A stretch of DNA of 44,387 nucleotides from Candidatus Poseidoniaceae archaeon (GCA_938084675.1 CALKGM010000041.1:1-44387); one strand, 5' to 3'. Counted from the first letter of the stretch, positions 7,057 through 16,351 are shown. Numbers and translations: made by a program. Notes: generated from the letters alone by a model not told the origin.

Positions 7057-9408
7057 TCAGCGTTTTTTACGCTTCTTTTCAACGGCTTTTTGTAGGATGT
7101 TGCACCGACGAATTTGATCTTTTGCACGCTTGGTTGCTGCAATGTCAAGTCCCCTTGGTATGGCTTGCTGAAAGCATTTGACGGCGTCATTATATCGTTC
7201 CATTTCTGCATAAGCAGTTCCCATATTGTAGAGTGTTTCTCCTCTGACCTCAGTTGGTCGTATGAGCATGGCTTGGTGGTATGATTCCACACACTTCGGG
7301 TATTCTTCAAGGAAATAGTATGCATTGCCCCGGTTATTGAGAATACGGATAATCATTGCATCATCTCCAGCAAAATTTGGCAGTGCTTTGTCAAAACAAG
7401 AAAGTGCTTCCCGATATTTCCCATCATCAATAAGTTGGACTCCTTGGTTAAACCAGGCAACATCTTGGTTTGAAATTGCATTTGATGTTGTATTTTGAGG
7501 AATATTTTGTGCAGCGGCAGTGGTTGCATCAAGCGCTGCTTTAGCCAGATCGACTTGTTGACCGTATTCCGATGGTTGAGCAATCATTTGTGGCTCCCTT
7601 GGGGTGAGGAGCAACTCGTTTGCAGCAGTTGGCTGTTGTACTACCTCCGGGGCAGTCTGAACGGGTGTCATTTCAATTGCTGGAGCAGAGTAATTGCTTT
7701 CCATAAGTGGGTTAGCCTCAGGGGGTGCTGGTGCTGGTGCTGGTGCTGGTGCTGGTGCTGGTGCTGGTGCTGGTGCTGGTGCTGGTGCTGGTGCGGCGGC
7801 CATTGTTGGTTGTTCAACAATCCCATCTAGTCCGTTTGCCTTAGCGTGACACTTTTGCGCAGTTTCAAGATCACCTGCTTGTTCTAAAGCGCGAGCGAGA
7901 CCACGCCAATTCGAACCGTTTTGGCTGTCCTTCTGAATCATAGATTTCCAAACCAAGACTGCGTCCCCGTGTTGAAGGTTGAGCGATAGTGCAAGAGCAC
8001 GGTGAGCGGATGGTTCCTCCGACATATGAGTCAATGCTTCCCTAGCCATTTCTGGCCCTGCCGGGAGCGTAGGCGGCAGTCCTGTGACCTGGTCCAAAAC
8101 TTCATTTTCTCCTACTGCTAGTTGTATGAGCATATCCACAAATTCATCCCTAACCGGGTGACTTGGTTCCATTGAAAGCAAGGTTCGGGAACTTTCTAAG
8201 AATGTTTCAATGAAACCGTTATCTTTAGCCAAGGTGTTCATTTTTTCAGCCGCCTTCAGATATGTTGGGTCTGCTTCTAATGCCCTTCGATACGAGGCCA
8301 TAGCATCATTGAGGAGGTTCGAGCGTTGTTGTACAGAACCAAGATTAAACCATCCTGGGGCATGGCTGGGTTCAAGATTTTGTGAATGTGTCATAGCCGC
8401 GATTGCGTGGTTGTCAAGTTCCATTCGGGCCATTGCACCGCCTGCGATTCTCCAGGCACCTGGATGTTTGGCGCCGATGGTCTTTAGGTGAGGTTTGAGG
8501 AGACTGAGAGCACCTTTTGCATCACCCGATTTGAGCATCTCAGTTGCTTGTTCTACGAAAACTTCGATATTCGCCTCAGCTTCTTCTTGAACAGGTTCTG
8601 GAACAATGGGTGTTGCGACAGGTTCTGGAACTACTTCTTTCACAATTTCTTGCTGTGCAACGATAACGTCAGCTGCACTTTCAAGTTCTTGAATAGAGAG
8701 TTTGTCGTCATCATCATGGTCGTGATGGACTGCTTCTTGAAGAAGGTCTTCTGGGTTTTCAATTCCAGCTTTTTCCGCAATCGCTTCAACGGCTTCCATA
8801 TCAAAATCTTGCTTGACCTCAATCGAGGGTTCCATGACTTCCATCGGAACAGATAATCCACTGTCCTTCGACCGTTGACTGAGTTCTACGAGTGCGGGAT
8901 GTCCTGGGAAAAACACGAGTGCTTTTTGGGCCATAGAATATGCCCCTTCCAAGTCTCCAATTCGTTCCAGTAGTATTGCCATGTTTGCCGTCGCAGGAGC
9001 GTGATTTTCATTCAAATCCAAGCATATTTGGAAGGATTGTCGTGCTCCTCTTGCATCTTGTTGGGCTTCCAACAGGACGCCGCGATTGAACCACGCCATA
9101 TCGCAGGACGGATCAAGTGCAATTGCCTTGTTAAAGGCAGCGAGGGCTCCTTTGATGTCATCTCTTCGTGAACGCTCTTCCCCCACTGTGAGGAGAATTT
9201 GGACCATTTCTTCAGGATCTTCAACATCGTCGATTTCCGGGATGATATTGCTTGGCTTTTTCATGGGTTTCTCGACAACAATTTCGTCGGGCTGCTCGTC
9301 ATTTTCAACCGCATGGATGGCGTCCTCTACTGAGGACAAAACGGCATCTGCAAGGTCATCCTCTTCCGAAACATCGTGTGTTTTCTCCGATGTTTCTTCG
9401 TCAGTCAC
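7057..9408 (-). CDS. Large tetratricopeptide-repeat protein with Ala-Pro linker
   Basis: A 783-residue protein beginning with GTG at 9408, preceded by a perfect GGTGA-4 nt ribosome site. It has an acidic N-terminus, then TPR-like helical pairs at about residues 75-180 (AWFNRGVLLEAQQDARGARQ) and 280-400 (GWFNLGSVQQRSNLLNDA). A third TPR block near 660-770 includes NNRGNAYYFLEEYPKCVESY. Between them, around residue 540-565, is a pure Ala-Pro repeat encoded by a hexanucleotide microsatellite. The C-terminus is basic (KKRKKR). No signal peptide or membrane helix is seen, so it is probably a cytoplasmic scaffold. Its partner is unknown. Confidence 0.8.
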   Translation of the reverse strand: MTDEETSEKTHDVSEEDDLADAVLSSVEDAIHAVENDEQPDEIVVEKPMKKPSNIIPEIDDVEDPEEMVQILLTVGEERSRRDDIKGALAAFNKAIALDPSCDMAWFNRGVLLEAQQDARGARQSFQICLDLNENHAPATANMAILLERIGDLEGAYSMAQKALVFFPGHPALVELSQRSKDSGLSVPMEVMEPSIEVKQDFDMEAVEAIAEKAGIENPEDLLQEAVHHDHDDDDKLSIQELESAADVIVAQQEIVKEVVPEPVATPIVPEPVQEEAEANIEVFVEQATEMLKSGDAKGALSLLKPHLKTIGAKHPGAWRIAGGAMARMELDNHAIAAMTHSQNLEPSHAPGWFNLGSVQQRSNLLNDAMASYRRALEADPTYLKAAEKMNTLAKDNGFIETFLESSRTLLSMEPSHPVRDEFVDMLIQLAVGENEVLDQVTGLPPTLPAGPEMAREALTHMSEEPSAHRALALSLNLQHGDAVLVWKSMIQKDSQNGSNWRGLARALEQAGDLETAQKCHAKANGLDGIVEQPTMAAAPAPAPAPAPAPAPAPAPAPAPAPPEANPLMESNYSAPAIEMTPVQTAPEVVQQPTAANELLLTPREPQMIAQPSEYGQQVDLAKAALDATTAAAQNIPQNTTSNAISNQDVAWFNQGVQLIDDGKYREALSCFDKALPNFAGDDAMIIRILNNRGNAYYFLEEYPKCVESYHQAMLIRPTEVRGETLYNMGTAYAEMERYNDAVKCFQQAIPRGLDIAATKRAKDQIRRCNILQKAVEKKRKKR
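7724..7789. repeat. (GGTGCT)11 microsatellite inside the TPR gene
   Basis: Eleven perfect tandem copies of GGTGCT on the plus strand, followed by one imperfect copy. On the coding minus strand it encodes alternating Ala and Pro. Because the unit is 6 nt, gain or loss of units changes linker length but not the reading frame. Confidence 0.95.
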
Positions 9409-9512
9409 GGTTTCACCGGTTTACGACCAATACAATACTCCGCATAAGGGTTACTTCTTTCCGAGCAGACAATTATCCTTACATTCAAAGACTATGCCCT
9501 TCTGCGAAGGTT

Positions 9513-10061
9513 ATGTCATACAATGGAGTGAAAGTTCTCGGGCTTGCAGGGGAATATCGGAGCACCTCAAAATCGGGAATGCTGGTCAATGAAGCATTGA
9601 AAATCGCAGAATCAAAGGGTGCCGAAATTATCTTCTGGGACCTCAACGAGAAACCATTACCCTTTGTCGGTGAGGACGGTTGCTGGAATCATGCTACCGT
9701 GCAAGAATTTCAAACTTTACTTCTGGAGTCGGATGCATTTCTTGTTGCGTCTCCTGAGTACCACGGGACTATGTCGGGTGTCATGAAGAACACATTTGAT
9801 TGGATGTACGACAAACATGTAGGAGGAAAAGTGTTTGGTTTAATGTCAACACTTGGCGGTGTGACAAATGCAAACACGCTTAATCACATGAGAATTTCTT
9901 TGCGCTGGCTTCATGCTTGGCCTGTACCTGAACAACTCGCAATAGGTCACGTTAAGGAAGCTTTCAACGAAGAAGGACATCTTAACGACGAAGCATTGCA
10001 AGGACGCTTAGAATCTCTTGTTGAATCTGTCTTGTCTACTTCCGTGAAGCTCCAATCTTGA
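9513..10061 (+). CDS. NADPH-dependent FMN reductase family protein
   Basis: A 182-residue flavodoxin-fold protein. The N-terminus has a phosphate-binding loop of FMN reductases (GLAGEYRSTSKSGMLVNEAL) and the family motif SPEYHGTMSGVMKNTFDWM lies near residue 90. Members reduce FMN, quinones, azo dyes or chromate with NAD(P)H. I start at ATG 9513, preceded by GAAGG; longer versions run back into the divergent TPR gene. It is followed 10 nt later by the SUMF1-fold gene, probably in one transcript. The substrate cannot be told from sequence. Confidence 0.85.
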   Translation: MSYNGVKVLGLAGEYRSTSKSGMLVNEALKIAESKGAEIIFWDLNEKPLPFVGEDGCWNHATVQEFQTLLLESDAFLVASPEYHGTMSGVMKNTFDWMYDKHVGGKVFGLMSTLGGVTNANTLNHMRISLRWLHAWPVPEQLAIGHVKEAFNEEGHLNDEALQGRLESLVESVLSTSVKLQS

Positions 10062-10071
10062 GAGGATTCCA

Positions 10072-10827
10072 ATGGACGGAGAGCGGCCGGCATTTACGGA
10101 CTCATGGGGGGGAGTCTACCGCTTAATTGAACCCGGCGAGTTCATTCTCGGAGATTCTTCAGGTGTTGGCGCAAGAAACGAATCCCCTCCGCATCCTGTA
10201 TCAATTACAGAACCTTTTTTCCTCGGTGAACGAGTCATTACACAAGCACAATGGGTGGATTTGATGGGGTCAAACCCTTCTAAATTTCAAGAAGGATGGA
10301 GTTCTGGTTTGAGACCGGTTGAGTCAATTTCTTACCACGATGCGGTCGAATTTCTAGCCCGTATGAACGAGCGAGATGCTGGTTCAGAGCGCCTTGGTAT
10401 GATTGGAATTTGGCGTCTTCCCTCAGAAGTTGAGTGGGAATATTCTGCACGTTGTGGAACAGACGGCAGGTGGTGGTTTGGCCAACGAGATGTTGAATTG
10501 AATGAGTATGGTTGGCATGCAGGTAATGCAGGCAGCACCACCAAAGAAGTTGGACTGAAAAAACCCAATCCTTGGGGTATTTTCGACATGAATGGTCTTG
10601 TTGCTGAATGGTGCGAAGATCAGTGGGAACCAGATTATAACACCCCAAGAACACAACAACCCCACCGTAGCAACTTGTCGAAGCGTCGTGTGACTCGTGG
10701 TGGTTCATGGTTCACCGAAAGCGATTCAACACGCTCAACTGCACGATCTTCATCACTTGAATCCAAGACCAGCGATGGCATAGGGCTGAGATTGGTTTGG
10801 GACCCTCAATCAACCTCTCAGGAATAG
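10072..10827 (+). CDS. SUMF1 / formylglycine-generating-enzyme-fold protein
   Basis: A 251-residue protein with the full pattern of the FGE-sulfatase (SUMF1) domain. It runs from FILGDSSG near residue 25 through ITQAQWVDLMGSNPSKF and RLPSEVEWEYSARCG. It continues with NPWGIFDMNGLVAEWCED and RVTRGGSW, and ends in GIGLRLVW. The paired active-site cysteines of true formylglycine-generating enzyme are missing after the RGGSW motif, so it is unlikely to activate sulfatases. The fold also occurs in EgtB-type sulfoxide synthases and in C-type-lectin-like proteins. No substrate or partner is evident. It is co-directional with the FMN reductase and the ArsC-like gene, with an 8-nt gap to the latter. 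Confidence 0.85.
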   Translation: MDGERPAFTDSWGGVYRLIEPGEFILGDSSGVGARNESPPHPVSITEPFFLGERVITQAQWVDLMGSNPSKFQEGWSSGLRPVESISYHDAVEFLARMNERDAGSERLGMIGIWRLPSEVEWEYSARCGTDGRWWFGQRDVELNEYGWHAGNAGSTTKEVGLKKPNPWGIFDMNGLVAEWCEDQWEPDYNTPRTQQPHRSNLSKRRVTRGGSWFTESDSTRSTARSSSLESKTSDGIGLRLVWDPQSTSQE

Positions 10828-10835
10828 GTGGTAAC

Positions 10836-11198
10836 ATGACAATTGTGTACCTCTATCATTACAACCGATGCAGTAAATCAAGACAAGCACTTCAATTTAT
10901 GACAGACCAATCTGTATCTTTTGAACTGATTGATTATCAAGCCAGCCCACCGTCAGTTGAAACAATTTGTGACTTGATTGCCCGTTCTAACCACGAGCCA
11001 ATCGAGTTTGTACGGAAGAGTAGTGACCTTGAACTCAAACCGAGTGAAACCTTGACCGGTATAGCCACGTTCCTCTCTAATAACCCTCAACTTTTACAAC
11101 GGCCCATTATCGACGTTGGAACCCATGTCATTATTGCACGACCGCTCAAATTATTGGCAGCGATTCCCAGATTTTCAAGCATGTTCACCAACGAGTAA
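10836..11198 (+). CDS. ArsC/Spx/YffB-family thioredoxin-fold protein
   Basis: A 120-residue protein with the ArsC-family active site YNRCSKSRQAL near residue 8 and the C-terminal pattern QRPIIDVGTHVIIARP. These match glutaredoxin-coupled arsenate reductases and their YffB/Spx relatives. A single active cysteine is visible. Archaea with arsenic operons normally also carry arsenite exporters, and none is here, so arsenate reduction is uncertain. I start at ATG 10836 after a GGTGG site, not at the longer in-frame start within the previous gene. The last 24 nt overlap the convergent PqqD-like gene. Confidence 0.8.
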   Translation: MTIVYLYHYNRCSKSRQALQFMTDQSVSFELIDYQASPPSVETICDLIARSNHEPIEFVRKSSDLELKPSETLTGIATFLSNNPQLLQRPIIDVGTHVIIARPLKLLAAIPRFSSMFTNE

Positions 11199-11681
11199 CT
11201 CAATGTCATACGGATGTTCCTCTCCCAAATCTGTTAGTTCTTGATGGTCGGGGGTCGTTCCCGGGGCAACGCTCCACCTTCCTGAGAGAGGTTCTTCCAA
11301 TATGAGGAGGATATTGTGTTGTTGAAATTGAGCAAGCGCAACCGCAGTACGTGCTATTACCGGTGCGATTTCCTCTTTGAACAGATGATTCATCTCATTG
11401 CATATTTCAGCAAAAGTTCTCGAGCCATCACAGAGTTCCCACAGAACACTATTCATTCTATCAAGGGGTTTTCTGAGTTCCTTTGGTGCCCGTAATAACT
11501 TAGCCAACCACCTCTCATAACGCTTGAAGTTTTTAGCAATTCTTAGGGTGACAAGCCGTCCGCTTACGCCATTTAATTCAGAGTCTTTCTCTACAGAACC
11601 ATGGCGCGCCCACCATACTGGAACCCGACAAGGATATTGTTGAGCGAGTGGATGATTTTCAATTCCGGCAAGTTCGCTCAT
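11175..11681 (-). CDS. PqqD-like (RRE-type winged-helix) protein
   Basis: A 168-residue protein whose middle, LDRMNSVLWELCDGSRTFAEICNEM split over residues ~92-118, fits the PqqD fold. The pattern is 'D.....W..cDG..T..eI...'. PqqD domains bind peptide leaders in PQQ and other RiPP pathways (known for the family). No precursor peptide or radical SAM maturase is visible here, so this could be a stand-alone relative with another job. The ATG at 11681 has an exact GGTGA-4 nt site. The 57-residue membrane ORF ends 9 nt upstream and the large surface-protein gene precedes that, all minus strand. Confidence 0.6.
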   Translation of the reverse strand: MSELAGIENHPLAQQYPCRVPVWWARHGSVEKDSELNGVSGRLVTLRIAKNFKRYERWLAKLLRAPKELRKPLDRMNSVLWELCDGSRTFAEICNEMNHLFKEEIAPVIARTAVALAQFQQHNILLILEEPLSGRWSVAPGTTPDHQELTDLGEEHPYDIELLVGEHA

Positions 11682-11690
11682 TGAATCACC

Positions 11691-11864
11691 TCAAAAATCT
11701 GTCCAAGTCCATGCCAGTAACGTGATCATCGACGCTGTACCCAAAAGAGCAGAAATTCTGGTCGCTTGAAACCGCTCTGTGAAATTTCTCAAGTACCACG
11801 TAGTGACACCGCAAAGGGCGACCATAAACCACAACCCGTACCATGCAGGTGGATAGGCTGTCAT
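11691..11864 (-). CDS. Small two-helix membrane protein
   Basis: A 57-residue ORF below usual length cut-offs. It has two hydrophobic segments (about residues 8-24 and 38-54) separated by a basic loop, RNFTERFQATR. It fills the gap exactly between the 1189-residue protein, which ends at 11877, and the PqqD-like gene, whose ribosome site follows the stop directly. That fit, and the membrane-like composition, support a real gene. The function is unknown. Confidence 0.55.
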   Translation of the reverse strand: MTAYPPAWYGLWFMVALCGVTTWYLRNFTERFQATRISALLGTASMITLLAWTWTDF

Positions 11865-11876
11865 GGTGTTGCGTCC

Positions 11877-14800
11877 CTAAAGGGTTCCATCAAGGTATTG
11901 CTGACCGTAGTACGACCATTGTTCTTCACTCCATCCCTGTGGGAGCCCTGATTCCGGTATTGGTGGTGGGCCGGGATGAACCGTTGGTTCAACGCCGGGT
12001 TGATGGTTGAATTCCTGTGATTCAATAAGTTGCACCGTTGGTTGAATTTTGCTTGCAGGAGGCCCGTTAATCGGTGGCCCCTTTATGGGAGCTAGGTCTT
12101 TTTCTTCTTCAACTTCGTCTGAAAATCCTAATTCCTCTCCTCTTCTGCGCAATAAGAACAACAGAGATACAATAAATATCAAACCTCCTGAACCACCAGC
12201 AATAAGTTGAGTGTTGGAAAATAATAGTTCCTCATCTGTTGACTCATACTCTAAGGTTATGATTTCAGTAAAGGTGTGATGCCCATCAATGCTGTTGAGC
12301 GTGAAGGAAACATCCCCCTTTAATGTCCCACTCAACCTTAGAATTTCACACGTTGACTGTGTCCCTTGAGGGGAGATGTGTCCGGGTAGTGATTGGAATT
12401 CAAGCCCATTTTCTGGAATCAAAATTTTATTGCAAGAGATTTGCCATCCCTGTGGGCCAGACGCCGTTAGGACCATTGTTTCATTGAGTGTGGATGTAGA
12501 TGTGTGGTTAACCCATACATTAGCGGCAGTTCCCTCCTTAATTGGGCGAGTTGACTCTTGAAGGATCGTGGCTTCCACTGATCGCTGTTGGTCAAGGATG
12601 ATGAGATGTTCAACAGAGAGTACAACGGGAAATCCATTTTCATCAAAGGAACCTAGTACCTCAAAAAGTACTACAAACCTTGTATTCAAGGTAGAATTTT
12701 CATGAACCATAACATCAAGGTTTAGGGATAGAATCTCACCTGGTTGGAGTATCAATGGAATTTCTTCACCAACATCATGAGACACCCCATCTACACTCAG
12801 AAAACTCTTGCCGTCCATCAGTGCTGGCGTAGAAAATACGGTCGTTATTAGACGAAGATTATCATCCCGCGCATTCCCTTGATTTTCCAATGAGGCTTTT
12901 GCCGAAAATATTCCACCAGCAATCGTTGAAGTGCTTCCAGAAATCAACTTGAGTACCGGTGAATGTACTGAATCTGTGATTGAAGTAAAATCAACACTGT
13001 TATCCAATGGGTTACTGTCTTCATTTCCACTTGCAGGCTGAACACTAATTCGGATTGTATGCCGTTCACCAGCGGTTTCTTCCATCGGAAGGAGGAGCCA
13101 AATCTCAATTTCTGCTGTATGCTCCAAATCATATGAAACGGACAAACTGATTGGTCCGGTGTGGTTTTCTCCATCAATTACCATCCACCAATCCCATGTA
13201 GATGGGATGTCAATGATATCAACTTGTACTTCGGTATCCCCGTTTCCGTGATTTGTTATCAAAAATGTGGCCGGATTTGGCTGACTGGGCGTTAATTTCA
13301 AAGGAGTTTCAATGGCCTCAATGCCTACATTTTCTGTGGTAGTCACACGGAACGAGTCAAATTCGGGCCCTTGCAAGGTCATGAAACTCCGTTGAGATTC
13401 TAACACGGGTATTATCCGAGGACCTCGGTCGTTAGCCTGTGCATTGTTCGGGACTGTAATGTACACATCAAAACTCGTGCTTCCTCCTGAGTTAAGAACA
13501 ACAGGCGGTCCGGTCGGTTGTTCGATAATCCATTGTCCTTGTTCTTCAACGATAATGCTTATTTCAAAAATATCTTGTCGTGTTGCATTATTCCAAACGT
13601 TATATGTCAATTTAACTTCGTCACCAGCATCAACAAACATTCGCTCCATCTTCATTGACTCTACCAAATCCACTGAAGCATCGCTTACCATCGATGCTGC
13701 TATGTCGATTGTTTCTGTTACCGTTCTTGTTGTGTCGTTTTGGGCACTCATAGTGAAATCAAAAGAAACGACAGTATCCGGTGCAACACCTGCCGGAACC
13801 GTCATGGTCATCAAGGCCGAAGTGGGTTCATTTGGACGAATTTGGATTGATGTAGGTTGTGACCATGTAAAACCAACATCCCATCCACTGGGGAGATTCG
13901 ATACATCATAACTAAGGTCAAACACATCGGTTGCATCGCCGATGTTATCCAATTCAACTTCAAACGTGCATGAATATGACGGAGGGCAACTTGGCCGAAC
14001 AGCAGGTGGCGTTATGATCGGAATCCGATCAGCCATCACCAAGAATTGTACGGGTAATACTGTGCCAACAGAACTGTACTGTTGAGAGGATATAGCAACC
14101 GCCATTTGCTGAAGACCTATACTTGCGTTCTCATCTGGTTGGAGCATGATTCTGAATTCAACGGGTGTTCCGGGTGTCGCAGTTAGTCCTTGTGATGGAT
14201 CGAAGCTGGTTCCGGATAATCTGGAATAATATGCGTTCCAACCAACTGGAAGCCCTTGGAGCGTTGGAATGAAGGTCTCCGAGATATTGCCGTCGTTAAC
14301 AATTTCAAGATTTATGCTCCCCCAATTCCCCGGAGTAGCCCCGTTTGTTGCGATGCCTCGGGCGGAAACTTGATATTCATTTTCACGGACTTTTTGGTCG
14401 TAAACAAAAACAATATCATCGATCCAATATCCGATATCCGTACCGGATGCGTCGGACGTAAATTCAAACTTTATTTGAGATGACGAATGGAAATATGAAG
14501 AATCCATGGGGATAAGGGGTGATGCTGCACCTTTATTTGACACTGAAAATGTTTGCCAGTTAACGCCATCAAGAAACGTTCCGTCGACTGTATTTGATAT
14601 CGTAGCGAGTTCTGTCCATCCGCCGAAATTTGTCTTGGCATAAATTTTCAAAACATCGTTTGCAGCAGCACTACCAGTGTAAAAGAATGAAAACCCATTC
14701 GTCCGCAGTGGATTATTTACAGCATCAGACATGTCCATTTGTGGAGAGACCATGGTTGTGATGATACTGTTGCTGTACGAAGAGGTGGACCCTGTTCCCA

Positions 14801-15446
14801 CATGGCAACTTGTCCCTTTCGAAATGGAGGTGTCTGTACTCATTCCCCATTCATTCCCAGTGGCCCATCCATTCAGTGTGTCGCAATTGTAGTAAGTCGA
14901 ACCTACAGTGAATGCCCTTGACTTACCGTCATTTCCAGGTACATCGTCTGCGACTGTTGATGTAGCGGTCACAACAAGCGTATGATTTCCTGCATAACTT
15001 GGTGAAATTACGACGTTAATACTGTTGGATTGCCCTCCGGCTAGAGATGACATTTGCACCGTCGTATTGTTTAACTCAAAAAATTCGTATTCATTATGGT
15101 TCAAAGAAACGGTAACATCAATCACTCCGGATACTGCATTACCAAAATTTTCTACTTCAATAGTCAGCGAGGAAGAGACGTTGACCATTCCATCAATTAC
15201 GTAGAGGGTTGCCGGCCGATTAAATCCTAGAATTGGATGATTTGATGAAAACATCTTGAAATTGCCTTCATCTGCACTGTTTGTGTATTTGACAGCGATG
15301 CCGGTCACTCCGACATCAACACCTGTTTGATTCCGTGGGCTATGGTCTACACCGCTTGTGCTGAGTTCGGTAAATGCCGGACCTGTTGTTGATAACAGGA
15401 GAATCGTCGCCAAAAAAAGTACGCGTCTCGTCAGCATGCGGGTCAT
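11877..15446 (-). CDS. Giant secreted surface protein with CARDB/NEW3-like repeats and C-terminal membrane anchor
   Basis: A 1189-residue protein. The first ~27 residues are a signal peptide (MTRMLTRRVLFLATILLLSTTG). The ectodomain starts with a CARDB-like beta-sandwich, then a jelly-roll-like region around residues 190-350 (GYWIDDIVFVYD). Several further immunoglobulin-like repeats follow, with phrases such as LPSGWDVGF and IPSTWDWWM typical of NEW3/COG1470-type domains. A single membrane helix near 1080-1100 is followed by LLRRRGEE. A ~90-residue acidic, proline-rich cytoplasmic tail ends in GLPQGWSEEQWSYYGQQYL. Many N-X-S/T sites would suit archaeal N-glycosylation. It is probably a cell-surface adhesin or S-layer-associated protein; the ligand is unknown. 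A TATA box 24 nt upstream suggests a leaderless transcript. Confidence 0.8.
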   Translation of the reverse strand: MTRMLTRRVLFLATILLLSTTGPAFTELSTSGVDHSPRNQTGVDVGVTGIAVKYTNSADEGNFKMFSSNHPILGFNRPATLYVIDGMVNVSSSLTIEVENFGNAVSGVIDVTVSLNHNEYEFFELNNTTVQMSSLAGGQSNSINVVISPSYAGNHTLVVTATSTVADDVPGNDGKSRAFTVGSTYYNCDTLNGWATGNEWGMSTDTSISKGTSCHVGTGSTSSYSNSIITTMVSPQMDMSDAVNNPLRTNGFSFFYTGSAAANDVLKIYAKTNFGGWTELATISNTVDGTFLDGVNWQTFSVSNKGAASPLIPMDSSYFHSSSQIKFEFTSDASGTDIGYWIDDIVFVYDQKVRENEYQVSARGIATNGATPGNWGSINLEIVNDGNISETFIPTLQGLPVGWNAYYSRLSGTSFDPSQGLTATPGTPVEFRIMLQPDENASIGLQQMAVAISSQQYSSVGTVLPVQFLVMADRIPIITPPAVRPSCPPSYSCTFEVELDNIGDATDVFDLSYDVSNLPSGWDVGFTWSQPTSIQIRPNEPTSALMTMTVPAGVAPDTVVSFDFTMSAQNDTTRTVTETIDIAASMVSDASVDLVESMKMERMFVDAGDEVKLTYNVWNNATRQDIFEISIIVEEQGQWIIEQPTGPPVVLNSGGSTSFDVYITVPNNAQANDRGPRIIPVLESQRSFMTLQGPEFDSFRVTTTENVGIEAIETPLKLTPSQPNPATFLITNHGNGDTEVQVDIIDIPSTWDWWMVIDGENHTGPISLSVSYDLEHTAEIEIWLLLPMEETAGERHTIRISVQPASGNEDSNPLDNSVDFTSITDSVHSPVLKLISGSTSTIAGGIFSAKASLENQGNARDDNLRLITTVFSTPALMDGKSFLSVDGVSHDVGEEIPLILQPGEILSLNLDVMVHENSTLNTRFVVLFEVLGSFDENGFPVVLSVEHLIILDQQRSVEATILQESTRPIKEGTAANVWVNHTSTSTLNETMVLTASGPQGWQISCNKILIPENGLEFQSLPGHISPQGTQSTCEILRLSGTLKGDVSFTLNSIDGHHTFTEIITLEYESTDEELLFSNTQLIAGGSGGLIFIVSLLFLLRRRGEELGFSDEVEEEKDLAPIKGPPINGPPASKIQPTVQLIESQEFNHQPGVEPTVHPGPPPIPESGLPQGWSEEQWSYYGQQYLDGTL

Positions 15447-15466
15447 CTTGATGACATACCCTTAAT

Positions 15467-15473
15467 CTATATG
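15467..15473 (-). promoter_or_regulatory. TATA box of the 1189-residue surface protein gene
   Basis: The minus strand reads CATATAG here. Its centre is about 24 nt from the ATG at 15446, which fits transcription starting at or very near the start codon. A purine-rich stretch upstream could serve as a BRE, but this is weak. Confidence 0.5.
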
Positions 15474-15496
15474 AGAGCAGTGGAGAATAAATAGTG

Positions 15497-16351
15497 TCAT
15501 TCTACAGCATCTATTGCATCATTGACAACTTTACTTTTGGCCAATTCAACTTTAGCCTCATCCCTCTTTTCCTTTGCTTGGGCCGCAAAATATACCGTGA
15601 AAGAGGGGATCAATACAATGGAAAAACATCCCACTACAGCTGCAAGCGCCCAAACAAACTCAGTTGCAGCATCTACTGAAAATACCTTGACTTCTTGTAA
15701 TTCCTCGTTCACGGTTTCAACTGCAATGAAAGGTTGAGTTGTTCGGTTTCCTAATTCAATAACCTCAATCCGTATGAGCGATGGAGAATGGAGATAATTG
15801 ACACTTTTATTCGCTTCTTCCCATGCTCCATCAATATTCTTCGCAAATACAGAACCGTTCGAACGGCGAGCAGGGTCAACGGAGGTGAGTGCAAAGAATG
15901 AGATATCTTCTCCATCTTCAGAAGTTCGTTCGTGGGTGACGTTGTGGAAACACCTGTCTGCGCAGGAGAATTCCTCCTCAAGTGGATTCTCTAAGGTGTA
16001 TACGGCACCGAGTAACGGGTGACTGTACAACTTTGCGCCATTCATGACCTTCAATACTGACCCGTCTGAAAGGTCTGTTGCTGATACGTTGACCCAAGTG
16101 AGGTTCTGGCCGTTAGCGGGGACGCTCCACGCCCAAGTCGTCGTGTTGGAATCACCATCATAGATGCGAACAATACCGTCAGAATCCTCCAAACTGTCAG
16201 CAACTGTGACGGTTGGTTCTGTGGTGTAAATGTAGGCGGAAGGGGATACTGTGGCTCCATAAACGGCATATGAAAGTAAGAATATCAAGGTCAATGACAG
16301 GCCAATGAGGGTCCTAAGCAAGTTAGGATTCTGAGCCAATGCTTTCTTCAT
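15497..16351 (-). CDS. Membrane protein with N- and C-terminal helices and an extracytoplasmic domain
   Basis: A 284-residue protein I do not recognise. One helix lies at about residues 13-33 (LIGLSLTLIFLLSYAVYGA) and a second near 232-255 (FVWALAAVVGCFSIVLIPSF). Between them is a ~195-residue predicted outside domain with several N-X-S/T sites and a single cysteine pair (FSCADRCFHN). A charged helical tail, AQAKEKRDEAKVELAKSK, is predicted inside the cell. The gene ends about 50 nt before the surface-protein start and has the same direction. Co-function at the cell surface is inference. Confidence 0.7.
   Translation of the reverse strand: MKKALAQNPNLLRTLIGLSLTLIFLLSYAVYGATVSPSAYIYTTEPTVTVADSLEDSDGIVRIYDGDSNTTTWAWSVPANGQNLTWVNVSATDLSDGSVLKVMNGAKLYSHPLLGAVYTLENPLEEEFSCADRCFHNVTHERTSEDGEDISFFALTSVDPARRSNGSVFAKNIDGAWEEANKSVNYLHSPSLIRIEVIELGNRTTQPFIAVETVNEELQEVKVFSVDAATEFVWALAAVVGCFSIVLIPSFTVYFAAQAKEKRDEAKVELAKSKVVNDAIDAVE

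Noticed and set aside
7495-7830. ORF with repeated Trp-Cys
   Set aside because: It is the antisense frame of the (GGTGCT)11 repeat in the TPR gene.
10072-10827. Formylglycine-generating enzyme as the function of the SUMF1-fold protein
   Set aside because: The active-site cysteine pair after RGGSW is absent and no sulfatase gene is nearby, so only the fold is claimed.
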